Shown here: piece after piece, positions 8,933 to 17,936 of the stretch
Layout of the letters: each line of letters starts with the position of its first letter
How positions within the stretch are numbered: the first letter of the stretch is position 1
DNA from: Janibacter sp. DB-40
Lineage (GTDB): Bacteria > Actinomycetota > Actinomycetes > Actinomycetales > Dermatophilaceae
NCBI RefSeq assembly: GCF_029510815.1
Contig: NZ_CP120360.1
Span: 2,604,001 to 2,668,000 of the forward strand
Length of the DNA stretch: 64,000 nucleotides
Direction: 5' to 3'
Notes under the pieces: model-generated
The model's input: the letters and a program-made list of their open reading frames with translations, nothing else
Told to the model about the DNA's origin: nothing
Databases searched by the model: none
Made by a program: the position numbers and the translations under genes

Positions 8933-10683
8933 TGCACGCCCTCCAGCGTCTCGGTCTCGGGTGCCTCGCGCGGCTGCGGCCAGCAGAGGTCGACGTCCAG
9001 ACGGATGACGGCCAGCTCGCCGTCGGGGTCGCGCACGTGGACGAGGTGCGCGGACCAGCCGGCGTCGTCGGCGACCGGGTGGTCGTGGCGCACGTGGCCG
9101 CCGCGGGTCTCCTCGCGCAGGTGGGCGGCGGTGGCCAGCGCCTGCCCGAGGTGGAGCAGGTTGGTCGTCTCCCAGCTGCGCGGTCCCGGCTCCGCGTCGG
9201 ACGTGGCCGCGGCCAGCTCCTGCAGGGAGGCCAGCGCCGAGCGCGTGGACCCCCCGGAGCGAAGGGGGCCGACCCCCGTCGTCATCGTCTCCTGCAGGGC
9301 GGGGCGGTGAGCGGCGTCGAGGAGGCCGGTGGTCCCCTCGCCCGGTGCGTCGACGAAGGGCAGCTCGCCGGCGGCCAGCCGCTCCACGAGGTCCTCGGCG
9401 ATCCGGTGGGCGAAGACGAGCCCCTCGAGGAGGGAGTTGCTCGCGAGGCGGTTGGCGCCGTGCACGCCGGTGCACGAGACCTCCCCGCAGGCGTAGAGGC
9501 CGGGCAGGCTGGTGCGGCCGCGCAGGTCGGTGCGCACCCCGCCCGAGGCGTAGTGCTGCGCGGGGGCCACCGGAATGGGCTCGGTCGCGGGGTCGATGCC
9601 CAGCTCGCGGCACCGGGCGACGATCGTCGGGAAGCGCCGCTCGAGGAACTCCCCGCCGAGGTGCCGCGCGTCGAGGAGGACGTGGTCGGAGCCGGTCGCT
9701 TCCATCCGCTCGAGGATTGCCCGGGCGACGACGTCCCGGGGTGCGAGGTCGGCCAGCGGGTGAATGCCGGCCATGAAGGCCTCGCCGGTCGCGTCGACGA
9801 GGACCGCGCCCTCGCCGCGCACCGCCTCGGAGACCAGCGGCTGCTGACCGCTCGCCCCCGGGCCGAGGTGCATGACGGTCGGGTGGAACTGCACGAACTC
9901 GAGATCGGCGAGCGCTGCGCCGGCACGCAGGGCGACCGCCATGCCGTCGCCCGTGGCCACGGGAGGGTTGGTCGTCGAGGAGTAGATCTGGCCGAGCCCT
10001 CCGGTGGCGAGGACGACGGCCCGGGACCGCGCGGCCCCCACCCCGTCGATCTCCCCCTCGCCGATGACATGGACGGTCGCGCCGCACACGGAACCCTCGG
10101 CCGAGGTGAGCAGGTCGACGACGAGGGCGTTCTCGATGACCTCGATCCCGGGGTCGGCGCGCACGGCCTCGAGCTGGGCGATGAGCGCCCGCGAGATCTC
10201 CGCTCCGGTGGCGTCACCACCGGCGTGCGCGATCCGGTCGCGGTGGTGGCCACCCTCGCGGGTGAGCGTGATCTCGCCGGCGTCGTCGGTGTCGAACCGC
10301 GCGCCGAGCCCGATGAGCTCGCGCACCCGCGCGGGGCCCTCGGTGACGAGCACCTCGACGGCCGACTCGTCGCACAGGCCGACGCCGGCGACGAGGGTGT
10401 CGTCGAGGTGCTCGGCCGCGGAGTCCTCTGGTGCGAGGGCAGCGGCGATCCCGCCCTGGGCCCACGTGGTCGACCCGGCGGACAGCTCTGTCTTGGTCAC
10501 CAGCAGCACCCGGTCGACGTGCTCGCGCAGGCGCAGCGCGCAGGTCAGCCCGGCGATGCCGGACCCGACGACGAGCACGTCCGCATCCGCCGTCCAGCCG
10601 GGCGGCGGCGCGGTGAGGAAGCGCGGGAGCGCGACCACCTCGTCCGCGTCAGGCACCGGCGCTTCCGTCACCCGGGTGGTCAC
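8929..10683 (-). CDS. nadB: L-aspartate oxidase
   Basis: FAD enzyme oxidising L-aspartate to iminoaspartate, the first step of de novo NAD synthesis. The 584 aa have the dinucleotide fold [17 protein letters not shown] near residue 36, the [16 protein letters not shown] flavin loop, the [20 protein letters not shown] active region, the FVQFHPT segment and a C-terminal helical domain. The GTG start lies 35 bp inside the panD 3' end. The arrangement panC-panD-nadB-nadC ties coenzyme A and NAD synthesis together through aspartate, which both PanD and NadB consume. Confidence 0.95.
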   Translation of the reverse strand: MTTRVTEAPVPDADEVVALPRFLTAPPPGWTADADVLVVGSGIAGLTCALRLREHVDRVLLVTKTELSAGSTTWAQGGIAAALAPEDSAAEHLDDTLVAGVGLCDESAVEVLVTEGPARVRELIGLGARFDTDDAGEITLTREGGHHRDRIAHAGGDATGAEISRALIAQLEAVRADPGIEVIENALVVDLLTSAEGSVCGATVHVIGEGEIDGVGAARSRAVVLATGGLGQIYSSTTNPPVATGDGMAVALRAGAALADLEFVQFHPTVMHLGPGASGQQPLVSEAVRGEGAVLVDATGEAFMAGIHPLADLAPRDVVARAILERMEATGSDHVLLDARHLGGEFLERRFPTIVARCRELGIDPATEPIPVAPAQHYASGGVRTDLRGRTSLPGLYACGEVSCTGVHGANRLASNSLLEGLVFAHRIAEDLVERLAAGELPFVDAPGEGTTGLLDAAHRPALQETMTTGVGPLRSGGSTRSALASLQELAAATSDAEPGPRSWETTNLLHLGQALATAAHLREETRGGHVRHDHPVADDAGWSAHLVHVRDPDGELAVIRLDVDLCWPQPREAPETETLEGVQ

Positions 10684-11083
10684 GGTGGGTGACCGCCGAG
10701 GTGCTCAGCCCGAAGCCCTCCGGCACGTCGCCCACGTCGTGGTACTGGTCGACGAAGGCGTTGTCCCCGTCGACGAAGACGACCTGGGGCTCGTAGGTCC
10801 GCGCCTCGTGGTCGTCCATGGAGGCATAGGCGATGATGATGATCGTGTCACCGGGCTGGACGAGGCGGGCGGCGGCGCCGTTGATGCAGATGATCCCGCT
10901 GCCGCGCTCCCCCTCGATGGCATAGGTGGTCAGCCGGTTGCCGTTGTCGACGTCGACGATGTCGACCTGCTGCCCGGGGAGCATGTTCGCGGCGTCCATG
11001 AGGTCGCGGTCGATCGTCAGCGACCCGACGTAGTGCAGGTCGGCCTGGGTGACCGTGGCCCGGTGGATCTTGCTGTGGAGCAT
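10649..11083 (-). CDS. panD: Aspartate 1-decarboxylase
   Basis: Pyruvoyl enzyme that makes beta-alanine for pantothenate. The start [21 protein letters not shown] fits the family, and self-cleavage occurs at the Gly-Ser of HYVGS to form the pyruvoyl group. [13 protein letters not shown] is also typical. An in-frame ATG 20 codons upstream (11143) would add a non-homologous leader, so 11083 is preferred (144 aa). The 3' end runs into nadB. The final 20 residues are not conserved in E. coli PanD but extended tails are common in actinobacteria. Confidence 0.95.
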   Translation of the reverse strand: MLHSKIHRATVTQADLHYVGSLTIDRDLMDAANMLPGQQVDIVDVDNGNRLTTYAIEGERGSGIICINGAAARLVQPGDTIIIIAYASMDDHEARTYEPQVVFVDGDNAFVDQYHDVGDVPEGFGLSTSAVTHRDHPGDGSAGA

Positions 11084-11191
11084 GTAACGCTGCACGACCA
11101 GTTGTCCTTCATCTCGGCGATTGACCGTCGTCCAGTCTCGCATCAGCGCGGTACCGCCGTCACGACGTGTGGAGCGAGACCTCCGGCACGC

Positions 11192-12100
11192 TCAGTCGTG
11201 GAGGGCGGCGTGGGGCACGTCGGAGAAGACCTCGAGCGCCCCACCCCCCGGACCGACGAGGACCGGGATGTTGTCGATGAGGCGGGTGGTGCCGACCTTG
11301 GCGGCGACGGCCAGCAGTGCCTCGCCGCGGTACCACTCCGGCACCTCGTCCAGGCTCGAGGGGTGGACGAGCACGAGGTAGTCCACCAGCGCGAGCGGCT
11401 CGCTGATGAGGACCTCCCGGGCGGCCCGTCGGATCGCCGAGGGCCCCTCCACCGCGCGATCGGCGCCGGCCCGCAGCGCGCGGGAGAGGCTGAGGGCGGT
11501 CTCCCGGTCGCTCTCGGACAGGTAGGTGTTGCGGCTGCTCATGGCCAGGCCGTCCTCCTCGCGCACGGTCGGCACGGAGACGACCGTCGCGGGGAAGTCG
11601 ATGTCGCGCACCATCCGACGGATGAGCAGCAGCTGCTGGGCGTCCTTCTGCCCGTAGTAGAAGAGGTCACCGCGGGTGAGGTGCATCAGCTTGGCGACGA
11701 CCGTGAGCATCCCGTCGAAGTGACCGGGCCGCGACTGTCCCTCGAGGACGTTGCCCAGCGGCCCGGCGGAGATGCGCACGCCGGGGTCGCCGTCCGGGTA
11801 GACCACGTCCGGGGTGGGCGCGAAGACCAGGTCGACCCCTTCACGGGTGCAGATCGTCAGATCGTCGTCGAAGGTCCGCGGATACTTCGACAGGTCCTCG
11901 CCCACCCCGAACTGCAGCGGGTTGAGGAAGATCGTCACCAGGACGTACCGGGCCCGCTCGCGGGCGGTGCGGATGAGCCGGGCGTGCCCCTCGTGCAGGG
12001 CGCCCATGGTCATCACGACGGCCACGTCGCCGTCGGTGAGCCCGGCGCGGGCGGCAGCGAGCTCGTCCCTGCTGCGGGTGACGAGGGGGGTGGTGGTCAT
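11192..12100 (-). CDS. panC: Pantothenate synthetase (pantoate-beta-alanine ligase)
   Basis: Joins pantoate and beta-alanine with ATP to give pantothenate. The 302 aa contain MTMGALHEGHARLI (HIGH-like ATP motif), VTIFLNPLQFGVGEDLSKYPR for pantoate, YYGQKDAQQLLLIRRM and the VREEDGLAMSSRN loop (KMSKS-like). It overlaps the upstream DUF2520 gene by 4 bp and precedes panD by about 108 bp, where a transcript leader but no further gene is seen. A product of PanD is its substrate, which supports operon function. Confidence 0.97.
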   Translation of the reverse strand: MTTTPLVTRSRDELAAARAGLTDGDVAVVMTMGALHEGHARLIRTARERARYVLVTIFLNPLQFGVGEDLSKYPRTFDDDLTICTREGVDLVFAPTPDVVYPDGDPGVRISAGPLGNVLEGQSRPGHFDGMLTVVAKLMHLTRGDLFYYGQKDAQQLLLIRRMVRDIDFPATVVSVPTVREEDGLAMSSRNTYLSESDRETALSLSRALRAGADRAVEGPSAIRRAAREVLISEPLALVDYLVLVHPSSLDEVPEWYRGEALLAVAAKVGTTRLIDNIPVLVGPGGGALEVFSDVPHAALHD

Positions 12101-12990
12101 CGGGTCTCCTCGTCGAGGATCGTCAGGATGGTCTCGGCCACGTCCGCGCGCAGCCGACCCGCGCGGGCGGCGCGCAGGGCAGTCGCCCTGGCCTGGGCGC
12201 GGTAGGCGGGACGGATGTCCTGCGGGAGGTCCGCCAGCTCGTCCAGGTGCGTGGCCACGGTACCGGCATCACCGCGCGCGACCGGCCCGGTCAGGGCCGC
12301 GTCACCGGAGGCCAGGGCGTTGTCCAGGCTCGCCTGGAGCAGTGGCCGCAGCACGCGGTCGGCGGGGTCGATGCCGGCCGTGCGCAGGATCTCCATGGCC
12401 TGGGCGACGAGGGTGACCAGGTGGTTGCTGCCGTGCGCCAGCGCCGCGTGGTACCGGCCGCGGGACTCCTCGGGCACCCACACCGGCTCGCCCCCGATCT
12501 CCACCACGAGGGTCTCGGCGACCGGTCGCATCTCCTCGGGCGCGGTGATCCCGAAGCAGCACTCGTGCAGCCGCGTGAGGTCGAGGCTGGTCCCGGTGAA
12601 GGTCATCGCCGGGTGGATCGCCATCGCCAGCACCTCGTCGGCGACCGGGGCGAAGGGGGCCAGCCCGTGCCGGCCCGAGGTGTGGACGACGAGCTGCCCG
12701 GGGCGCCAGGCACCGGTGGCGTGCAGGCCGGCGACGAGGTCGGTCAGGGCGTCGTCGGGCACGGCGAGGACGACGAGCTGCGCGGAGGAGACGACCTCGG
12801 GCACGGGCACGACCGGGACGCCGGGCAGGAGCAGCTCGGCGCGGTCCCGGCTGGCCTCGGAGACGGCGGAGACGGCGACGACCTCGTGGCCGGCTCCGCG
12901 CAGGGCGGCGCCGAGGACGGCACCGACGCGACCGGATCCGACGACCCCGACGCGCAGGGTGGGCCGCTCGGGCACGGGTGGGATGTTCAC
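12097..12990 (-). CDS. Rossmann-fold and DUF2520 domain protein, first gene of the pantothenate-NAD operon
   Basis: Predicted NAD(P)-dependent oxidoreductase of unknown substrate, about 297 aa. The N-terminus LRVGVVGSGRVGAVLGAALRGAGHEVVAV is a dinucleotide-binding fold. The C-terminal DUF2520 half includes AMAIHPAMTFTG and HAALAHGSNHLVTLVAQAMEIL, which resemble the helical domain of ketopantoate reductase-like enzymes. Members are often found beside panC, and a role as a stand-in ketopantoate reductase is possible but unproved. The GTG at 12990 begins just before the fold; an ATG at 13029 is an alternative. It diverges from the midA-like gene across about 64 bp. Confidence 0.85.
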   Translation of the reverse strand: MNIPPVPERPTLRVGVVGSGRVGAVLGAALRGAGHEVVAVSAVSEASRDRAELLLPGVPVVPVPEVVSSAQLVVLAVPDDALTDLVAGLHATGAWRPGQLVVHTSGRHGLAPFAPVADEVLAMAIHPAMTFTGTSLDLTRLHECCFGITAPEEMRPVAETLVVEIGGEPVWVPEESRGRYHAALAHGSNHLVTLVAQAMEILRTAGIDPADRVLRPLLQASLDNALASGDAALTGPVARGDAGTVATHLDELADLPQDIRPAYRAQARATALRAARAGRLRADVAETILTILDEETR

Positions 12991-13054
12991 CGGCCCGACG
13001 GTACCCGGGGGGACTCCCCCTTCGCCCATCTGCCTGCGGGGCGACAATGCGGGG

Positions 13055-13997
13055 GTGCGGACGTGGCAGCAGGCGTGGGCGGAGGCCCTCTACGGCGAAG
13101 GGGGTTCTACCGTCGCGCGGAGGGGCCGGCCGGGCACTTCGCGACCTCGACGCACGGCACGGCCGGTGAGCTCCTCGCGGACGCGCTGCTGCGGCTGGTC
13201 GAGAGGGAGGGCCTGCGGCGGGTCGTCGACGTCGGCTGCGGCCGGGGTGAGCTGCTGACCGCCCTCGCAGCCTCGTCCCGCCGCGACGGTGTCCACCTCG
13301 ACCTCCTGGGTGTCGACGTCGTGGACCGTCCCGCCGGTCTCGACCCGCGCATCGACTGGTTGGTCTCCCCGGCGGCGCCGACCTGCCCGACCTCGGCGCG
13401 CCGACCGACGCCCTCGTCCTCGCGCACGAGTGGCTCGACGTCGTGCCGTGCGGCATCGCCCGCGCGGACGAGCAGGGGGCCCTGCGCACGGTGTGCGTCG
13501 ACGAGGACGGTGTCGAGCGCCTCGGCGGGCCCCTCGACGACGCCTCCGCCGCCTGGGTGACGCGGTGGTGGCCGGGGCCGCACCCGCCGGGTGCCACGGT
13601 CGAGGTCGGCCGCCCCCGCGACGAGGCCTTCGACCGACTGGCGGCGCGGACGGGCTCGGGCCTCGTCGTCGCCGTCGACTACGGCCACCGGGCGGGCGCC
13701 CGACCGCCCGACGGGACGCTCATGGGGTACCGCGCCGGGACGACCTGCCCCCCGCTGCCGGACGGGTCGTGCGACCTGACCGCGCACGTGGCGATGGACT
13801 CCCTTCGCGCCGACACCGTGCGCACGCAGCGCGAGGTGCTGCAGGACCTGGGGGTCGACGGCACGCGGCCACCGATCGAGCGGGCGCACACGGACCCGGC
13901 CGGCTACCTGGCTGCCCTGTCCGGGGCCTCCCACGCCGCCGCACTTACCGGCCCGGGTGCCGGCGACTTCCTGTGGGCGACCCGCCGCGTGCCCTGA
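13055..13997 (+). CDS. MidA/NDUFAF7-type SAM-dependent methyltransferase (two single-base frameshifts)
   Basis: Class I methyltransferase of the MidA (DUF185) type. It needs three frames: start to about 13104, then to about 13370, then to the stop at 13997. Adding one G in the run 13100-13104 and one C in 13367-13370 restores a 314-aa protein with FYRRAEGPAGHFATSTH, the SAM loop VVDVGCGRGELLTAL, ALVLAHEWLDVVP (the family's NE.DA.P element) and VAVDYGHRAG then GTLMGYRAGT. The family's best known member, mitochondrial NDUFAF7, methylates an arginine of the NuoD homologue NDUFS2. A nuoD-like gene lies 1.3 kb downstream. Both lesions are in homopolymers and are probably sequence errors. Confidence 0.8.
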
Positions 13998-15260
13998 TCA
14001 CGGGGTCCGCGGAGCGTTCGCCCCCTCCAAGTCTGAGCGCGGGGCCAGCGCCTCGAGAAGGCTGTCGGCGATGAGCACCTGCCCGCGCGGGCCCGGGTGC
14101 AGGTCGTCCAGGTACACCCCGTCGGGCGCGAAGGCCACCGGCGGCAGCACCGCCGACAGGTCGATGAAGCTGACTCCCTCGTGGTCGGTGCGATCGGCCA
14201 TCTGGTCGAGGTAGAGGCTCCAGGCCGGGGCGCGGCCGCCCCAGTCGGGCACGAACCAGCCGACGAGCAGCACCGGTCCCTCGTACCCCTGCTCACGCGT
14301 CTGCTCGATCAGCGAGTCGAGGACACGGCCGAACTCCGCCGGTCCCACACCACGCAACGCGTCGTTGAAGCCGAGCGGCACGAGCAGCAGGTCCGGATCG
14401 AGCGAGAGGCTGTCGGCGAGGTAGGTCGGCGTCTGGGAGATGACGCGCGCCGAGACACCGGAGCGGGAGGCGTCGAGGACGTGGACGCACCGGTCGCGGT
14501 CGCCACGGTAGGGAGTCAGGTCGGTGACGGTCACCGGCGCCTCGCTCCCCGCTTCGCTGGCATTGGTCACCGTCACCGTGTGCCTGCCCGGCCCGAGGTC
14601 CTCGGAGGACCACACCCGGCGCTCGCCGGTGCTGCGCGTCTGCGTGCCGTCCGCCTCGGTGGCGCTCGGCCGGGGACTCCTCGTGCCGGTCGGGATGGCC
14701 AGCGCCGGCGTGGGGGTGACGCCATCGACCTCGATGCGCAGGGTGCCGCCGTCGGGCCGGGTGCGGTAACCGAGGTCGACCGAGCGGGCGTCGACCGGCC
14801 AGCTGATGCTGGCGCCGGGACCGAGCTGGAGCGCCCGCCCGCCGGGACCGACCTCCGTCAGCGGCGTGATCTCCCCCGTCGTCCGCGGGTCGGGCAGGGT
14901 CGAGGCCCGGTAGTCGGCGGGGACGACCGAGGTCGTGCCGTGATACCCGGCGGCACCGGTCGGGCAGTCCGGCGTCCCGGCCCGCTCACGAAGGCCGCGT
15001 TGCAGCCGGCCGACCCAACGGTTCTCCAGGTGGTCCTCGATGCCCGAGCCCTCACTCACCGAGTCACCGAGGACGACGATGTTCGCCGCGTCGTCGCCGG
15101 CCCCGCGCACGGCCTGCGTCCACGGCTCCAGTACGGGGTACCCGTCGAAGGTGCGCGTCGAGGAGGGCTGCGGGGACGGGAGCGAGCAGCCGGCCACGCC
15201 CAGCAGCGCGAGACCGACTGCGGCAGCGCACGCTGCCTTCACACGGGCCCGGATCGACAC
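13998..15260 (-). CDS. Lipoprotein SGNH/GDSL-type hydrolase
   Basis: Exported esterase-like protein, about 420 aa. The GTG start gives a signal peptide ending in the lipobox LLGVAGC, so it is anchored to the outer face of the membrane. Block I is VVLGDSVSEGSG with the nucleophilic Ser; block V is DDLHPGPRG with the catalytic Asp and His near the C-terminus. Between them lies a beta-sandwich-like insert (residues about 130-250) in the manner of carbohydrate-esterase SGNH proteins with an N-terminal jelly-roll. The substrate is unknown. It converges on the midA-like gene with adjacent stops and diverges from the nuoD-like gene. Confidence 0.82.
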   Translation of the reverse strand: MSIRARVKAACAAAVGLALLGVAGCSLPSPQPSSTRTFDGYPVLEPWTQAVRGAGDDAANIVVLGDSVSEGSGIEDHLENRWVGRLQRGLRERAGTPDCPTGAAGYHGTTSVVPADYRASTLPDPRTTGEITPLTEVGPGGRALQLGPGASISWPVDARSVDLGYRTRPDGGTLRIEVDGVTPTPALAIPTGTRSPRPSATEADGTQTRSTGERRVWSSEDLGPGRHTVTVTNASEAGSEAPVTVTDLTPYRGDRDRCVHVLDASRSGVSARVISQTPTYLADSLSLDPDLLLVPLGFNDALRGVGPAEFGRVLDSLIEQTREQGYEGPVLLVGWFVPDWGGRAPAWSLYLDQMADRTDHEGVSFIDLSAVLPPVAFAPDGVYLDDLHPGPRGQVLIADSLLEALAPRSDLEGANAPRTP

Positions 15261-15292
15261 CGTCCCATGGTGCCTGACGCATACTGGCGGAC

Positions 15293-16471
15293 ATGACGAG
15301 CACACCGGGACCCGGCGCCCGGACGCTGGACGTCGGCGTCGGGGACGCCACCCTCGCGAGCGCGGACATGGTGCTCAACATCGGCCCGCAGCACCCGGCC
15401 ACCCACGGCGTCCTGCGGCTGCGGGTCGTGCTCGACGGCGAGCGGGTGGTCTCGGCGGACCCGGTCGTCGGTTACATGCACCGCGGGGCGGAGAAGCTCT
15501 TCGAGGTCCGCGACTACCGACAGATCACGATGCTGGCCAACCGCCACGACTGGCTGTCGGCCTTCAGCAACGAGCTCGGGGTCGTCCTGGGGGTCGAGGC
15601 GATGCTCGGCATGGAGATCCCGGAGCGGGCGACGTGGGCGCGCACCCTCCTCGCGGAGCTCAACCGCGTGCTCAACCACCTGATGTTCCTGGGCTCCTAC
15701 CCGCTGGAGCTCGGTGCGATCACGCCGATCTTCTACTCCTTCCGCGAGCGCGAGGACCTCCAGGCGGTGATGGAGGAGATCTCCGGCGGCCGGATGCACT
15801 TCATGTTCAATCGCGTCGGGGGCCTGAAGGAGGATCTGCCGGCGGGCTGGCTGGACCGGGTGTCGACCGTCGTCGCGCTGATCCGGGACCGGATGCCACA
15901 GCTCGAGGCCCTGATCGTCGGCAACGAGATCCTCGAGGCGAGGACGAAGGGGGTCGGCCCCCTCCCCCACGACCTCGCCTGCGCCTACGGGGTCTCCGGG
16001 CCGATCGCCCGGGCCTCGGGCGTCGACGTGGACCTGCGGCGCGACGACCCCTACCTCGCGTACGGGGAGCTCTTCGGCGAAGGGGGCCCCGGCAGGGTCG
16101 TCACCCGCACCGCCGGCGACAGCCTGGCGCGGCTCGAGGTGCTCCTGGAGCAGACCCACGTCAGCCTCGACCTCGCCGACGCGTGCGTGGAGCGGATGCG
16201 CTCGCTCGAGCGCGGTCCGGTGAACCAGCGCCTCCCCAAGGTGCTCAAGGTGCCCGAGGGCGACCGGTACACCGCGACGGAGAACCCGCTGGGCCTCAAC
16301 GGATACCACCTGGTCTCGCGCGGCGACAAGACACCGTGGCGGCTGAAGCTGCGGTCCGCGTCCTTCGGGAACGTGCAGGTGCTCTCGCAGGTCCTGCCCG
16401 GCTGCCTCGTCTCCGACCTCGTTGCCGTGCTCGGCTCGATGTTCTTCGTCGTGGGGGACGTCGACAAGTAG
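15293..16471 (+). CDS. NuoD-like NADH-quinone oxidoreductase 49-kDa subunit, stand-alone
   Basis: Homologue of the quinone-site subunit of complex I, 392 aa. It has [27 protein letters not shown], the [15 protein letters not shown] region, [11 protein letters not shown] and the C-terminal [18 protein letters not shown] ending typical of NuoD/NDUFS2 (final Arg replaced by Lys). No other nuo genes are in the window. Actinobacteria that have a full nuo cluster elsewhere may carry such an extra NuoD; whether this one joins complex I or another hydrogenase-like unit cannot be told. The HRG arginine corresponds to the residue methylated by NDUFAF7 in human NDUFS2, which links it to the nearby MidA-type gene. 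Confidence 0.88.
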   Translation: MTSTPGPGARTLDVGVGDATLASADMVLNIGPQHPATHGVLRLRVVLDGERVVSADPVVGYMHRGAEKLFEVRDYRQITMLANRHDWLSAFSNELGVVLGVEAMLGMEIPERATWARTLLAELNRVLNHLMFLGSYPLELGAITPIFYSFREREDLQAVMEEISGGRMHFMFNRVGGLKEDLPAGWLDRVSTVVALIRDRMPQLEALIVGNEILEARTKGVGPLPHDLACAYGVSGPIARASGVDVDLRRDDPYLAYGELFGEGGPGRVVTRTAGDSLARLEVLLEQTHVSLDLADACVERMRSLERGPVNQRLPKVLKVPEGDRYTATENPLGLNGYHLVSRGDKTPWRLKLRSASFGNVQVLSQVLPGCLVSDLVAVLGSMFFVVGDVDK

Positions 16472-16534
16472 CGGTGTGGGTCCGTCCCTGCGACCGGTCT
16501 CATGACCGACGGGTAGTAAAAGTCTGGGAAAACC

Positions 16535-16563
16535 TTGTGAGTTCTCCCAGCCATCTGTAAGTT
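16535..16563 (+). promoter_or_regulatory. Predicted promoter of the first surface-protein gene
   Basis: TTGTGA (16535-16540), a 17-bp spacer, then TAAGTT (16558-16563), which fits TANNNT. The start codon at 16622 lies about 50 bp beyond the expected transcription start, giving a leader that contains an inverted repeat and an AGGGGAGA ribosome site. Confidence 0.5.
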
Positions 16564-16575
16564 GCAGGATGCAGA

Positions 16576-16595
16576 TACCTACTCAGTGGTAGGTA
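16576..16595 (+). promoter_or_regulatory. Perfect 7-bp inverted repeat in the leader of the surface-protein gene
   Basis: TACCTAC, six bases, GTAGGTA. It lies between the predicted -10 box and the ribosome site, starting about 6 bp after the predicted transcription start. It could be an operator or a short leader hairpin. No known regulator is assigned. Confidence 0.45.
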
Positions 16596-16621
16596 CATAA
16601 CTCTGACCTCAGGGGAGATCC

Positions 16622-17701
16622 ATGAGCAAGCGCGTCACCACCCGTCTGTCTGCGAGTGCCGCACTCGTCACCGGCCTCGGCTTGATGGGCATCGCCTCCG
16701 CGGCCCCGGCCCAGGCCGCTTCGGCCACGCTTGACTACAGCTGCACCTACACCGTGCTCAACATGGGTGTGATCGAGGGTGACAACGCCGTCAGTGTCGA
16801 CCTCGACGTCGCGCTGCCGGAGACCGCGCAGGTCGGCGATGTGATCGACCCCGACGTGACGGCCACCGTCACCATCCCGGAGTCCCGGCGTGACTCGTTG
16901 TACGGCTTGCTCAACGTGCGCAGCATCGATGGGCCGGGAGAAGCCGAGGCAGCTGCCGAGGACGGTGGACTCAACGCGCAAAATGCGCGAAACCAGGCGG
17001 ACTTCACGCTCAGCGACGGCACCACCACCCTCGATGGCACCATCCCGCTCCAGATCCCCATGACCGAGGTCCCGGCTGCCGGTGAGCTCGTCGTCACCGC
17101 CACCGGCTCGACGGAGCCCGTGACCCTCGAGCAGGCGGGCACCTACACCATCGCCGCGGGCGACTTCCAGAGCTACATCCGGGCGTACGACGCGAGTGGT
17201 GGCTACTCCACCAACGTCACGCTCGACTGCACCCTGGTCTCGTCGGACGCGACGATCGGCGCGGTCGTTGTCGAGCCCGGCACCGGGGATGACGGCACGG
17301 GCGGCACCGATGGGACCGACGGCACGGACGGGACTGACGGCACGGACGGGACCGACGGCACGGATGGCACGGACGGGACCGACGGCACGGATGGCACGGA
17401 CGGCACCGACGGAACCGACGGGACCGACGGAACCGACGGCACGGACGGGACCGACGGCACGGATGGCACCGACGGCACCGACGGCACCGACGGAACCGAC
17501 GGCACGGATGGCACCGACGGCACTGACGGCACGGACGCCGGCACCCCGCAGATCCCCGCGGTCGTCCAGACCGACGGTCTCACCCCGGCCATGACCTCCC
17601 AGGAGGACAACTCCGCCGCGCTCGCGCTCGGCGGTCTGCTCCTCGCGGGTGCAGGCGCCGGCACCGTGCTGGTCGCACGTCGCCGCGCGCAGCAGCACTG
17701 A
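16622..17701 (+). CDS. Secreted surface protein with Thr-Asp-Gly repeat stalk and membrane-anchor tail
   Basis: 359 aa. A signal peptide (MSKRVTTRL, then hydrophobic LVTGLGLMGIASA and AAPAQA) precedes a beta-sandwich-like domain of about 200 residues with two cysteines (YSCTYTV and LDCTL) that could form a disulphide; it may belong to the actinobacterial DUF6801 group. Then come 25 tandem TDG units, a flexible stalk. The tail is VVQTDGLTPAM, a short polar stretch ending in N, a hydrophobic LGGLLLAGAGAGTVLV and RRR. This has the shape of a sortase signal but no LPXTG. A paralogue and a sortase gene follow. The paralogue shares the signal, the cysteine domain and the tail but not the repeats. 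Confidence 0.85.
   Translation: MSKRVTTRLSASAALVTGLGLMGIASAAPAQAASATLDYSCTYTVLNMGVIEGDNAVSVDLDVALPETAQVGDVIDPDVTATVTIPESRRDSLYGLLNVRSIDGPGEAEAAAEDGGLNAQNARNQADFTLSDGTTTLDGTIPLQIPMTEVPAAGELVVTATGSTEPVTLEQAGTYTIAAGDFQSYIRAYDASGGYSTNVTLDCTLVSSDATIGAVVVEPGTGDDGTGGTDGTDGTDGTDGTDGTDGTDGTDGTDGTDGTDGTDGTDGTDGTDGTDGTDGTDGTDGTDGTDGTDGTDGTDGTDGTDAGTPQIPAVVQTDGLTPAMTSQEDNSAALALGGLLLAGAGAGTVLVARRRAQQH
17306..17536 (+). repeat. Tandem 9-bp repeat encoding (Thr-Asp-Gly)n
   Basis: 25 complete TDG units plus a final TD, coded by ACN-GAY-GGN with synonymous changes between units. The array keeps frame throughout. Such arrays change length by slippage and recombination, so the copy number may vary between strains. 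In the surface protein it forms the stalk between the folded domain and the anchor. Confidence 0.95.
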
Positions 17702-17739
17702 TGTAGGAAGCCACCGACCCCGGGTCGGCGAGCACGGCC

Positions 17740-17770
17740 ACGGGCCGCCGACCAGAGGTCGGCGGCCCGT
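17740..17770 (+). terminator. Strong hairpin terminator after the TDG-repeat gene
   Basis: Perfect 14-bp arms (17740-17753 and 17757-17770) with an AGA loop, starting 39 bp after the stop, followed by a weakly T-containing stretch (GTCGTTCTC). GC-rich hairpins with a poor U-tract are usual in actinobacteria. Confidence 0.85.
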
Positions 17771-17936
17771 CGTCGTTCTCCCGTGGCCAGCGCATCAGGG
17801 TCCGATGCCTCCGGGACGAGCACGTGACGATTCGGTCCCGACGAGCCCCTCGCGTTGAGAGTGGCCCAACTCACCGCTATCTTCCTCGAAGGGCACCCGC
17901 GCCCAGCGGTTGCCGTCGAGAACTGGGGAGACCAGC

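Noticed and set aside
6500-9310. 936-codon open frame on the plus strand
   Set aside because: Antisense shadow of lysS, nadC and part of nadB; high-GC codon bias leaves few stops in this frame, and the product has no domain.
13100-13370. Programmed ribosomal frameshifting in the midA-like gene
   Set aside because: No slippery heptamer with a following structure was seen, two shifts would be needed, and both sites are simple C or G runs as in ligD; sequence error is simpler.
13107-13934. 275-codon minus-strand frame opposite the methyltransferase
   Set aside because: Arg/Gly-rich shadow; the plus strand carries conserved methyltransferase motifs across all three segments.
17306-17536. Possible CRISPR array
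   Set aside because: 9-bp units without spacers, in frame within a coding gene; no cas genes.
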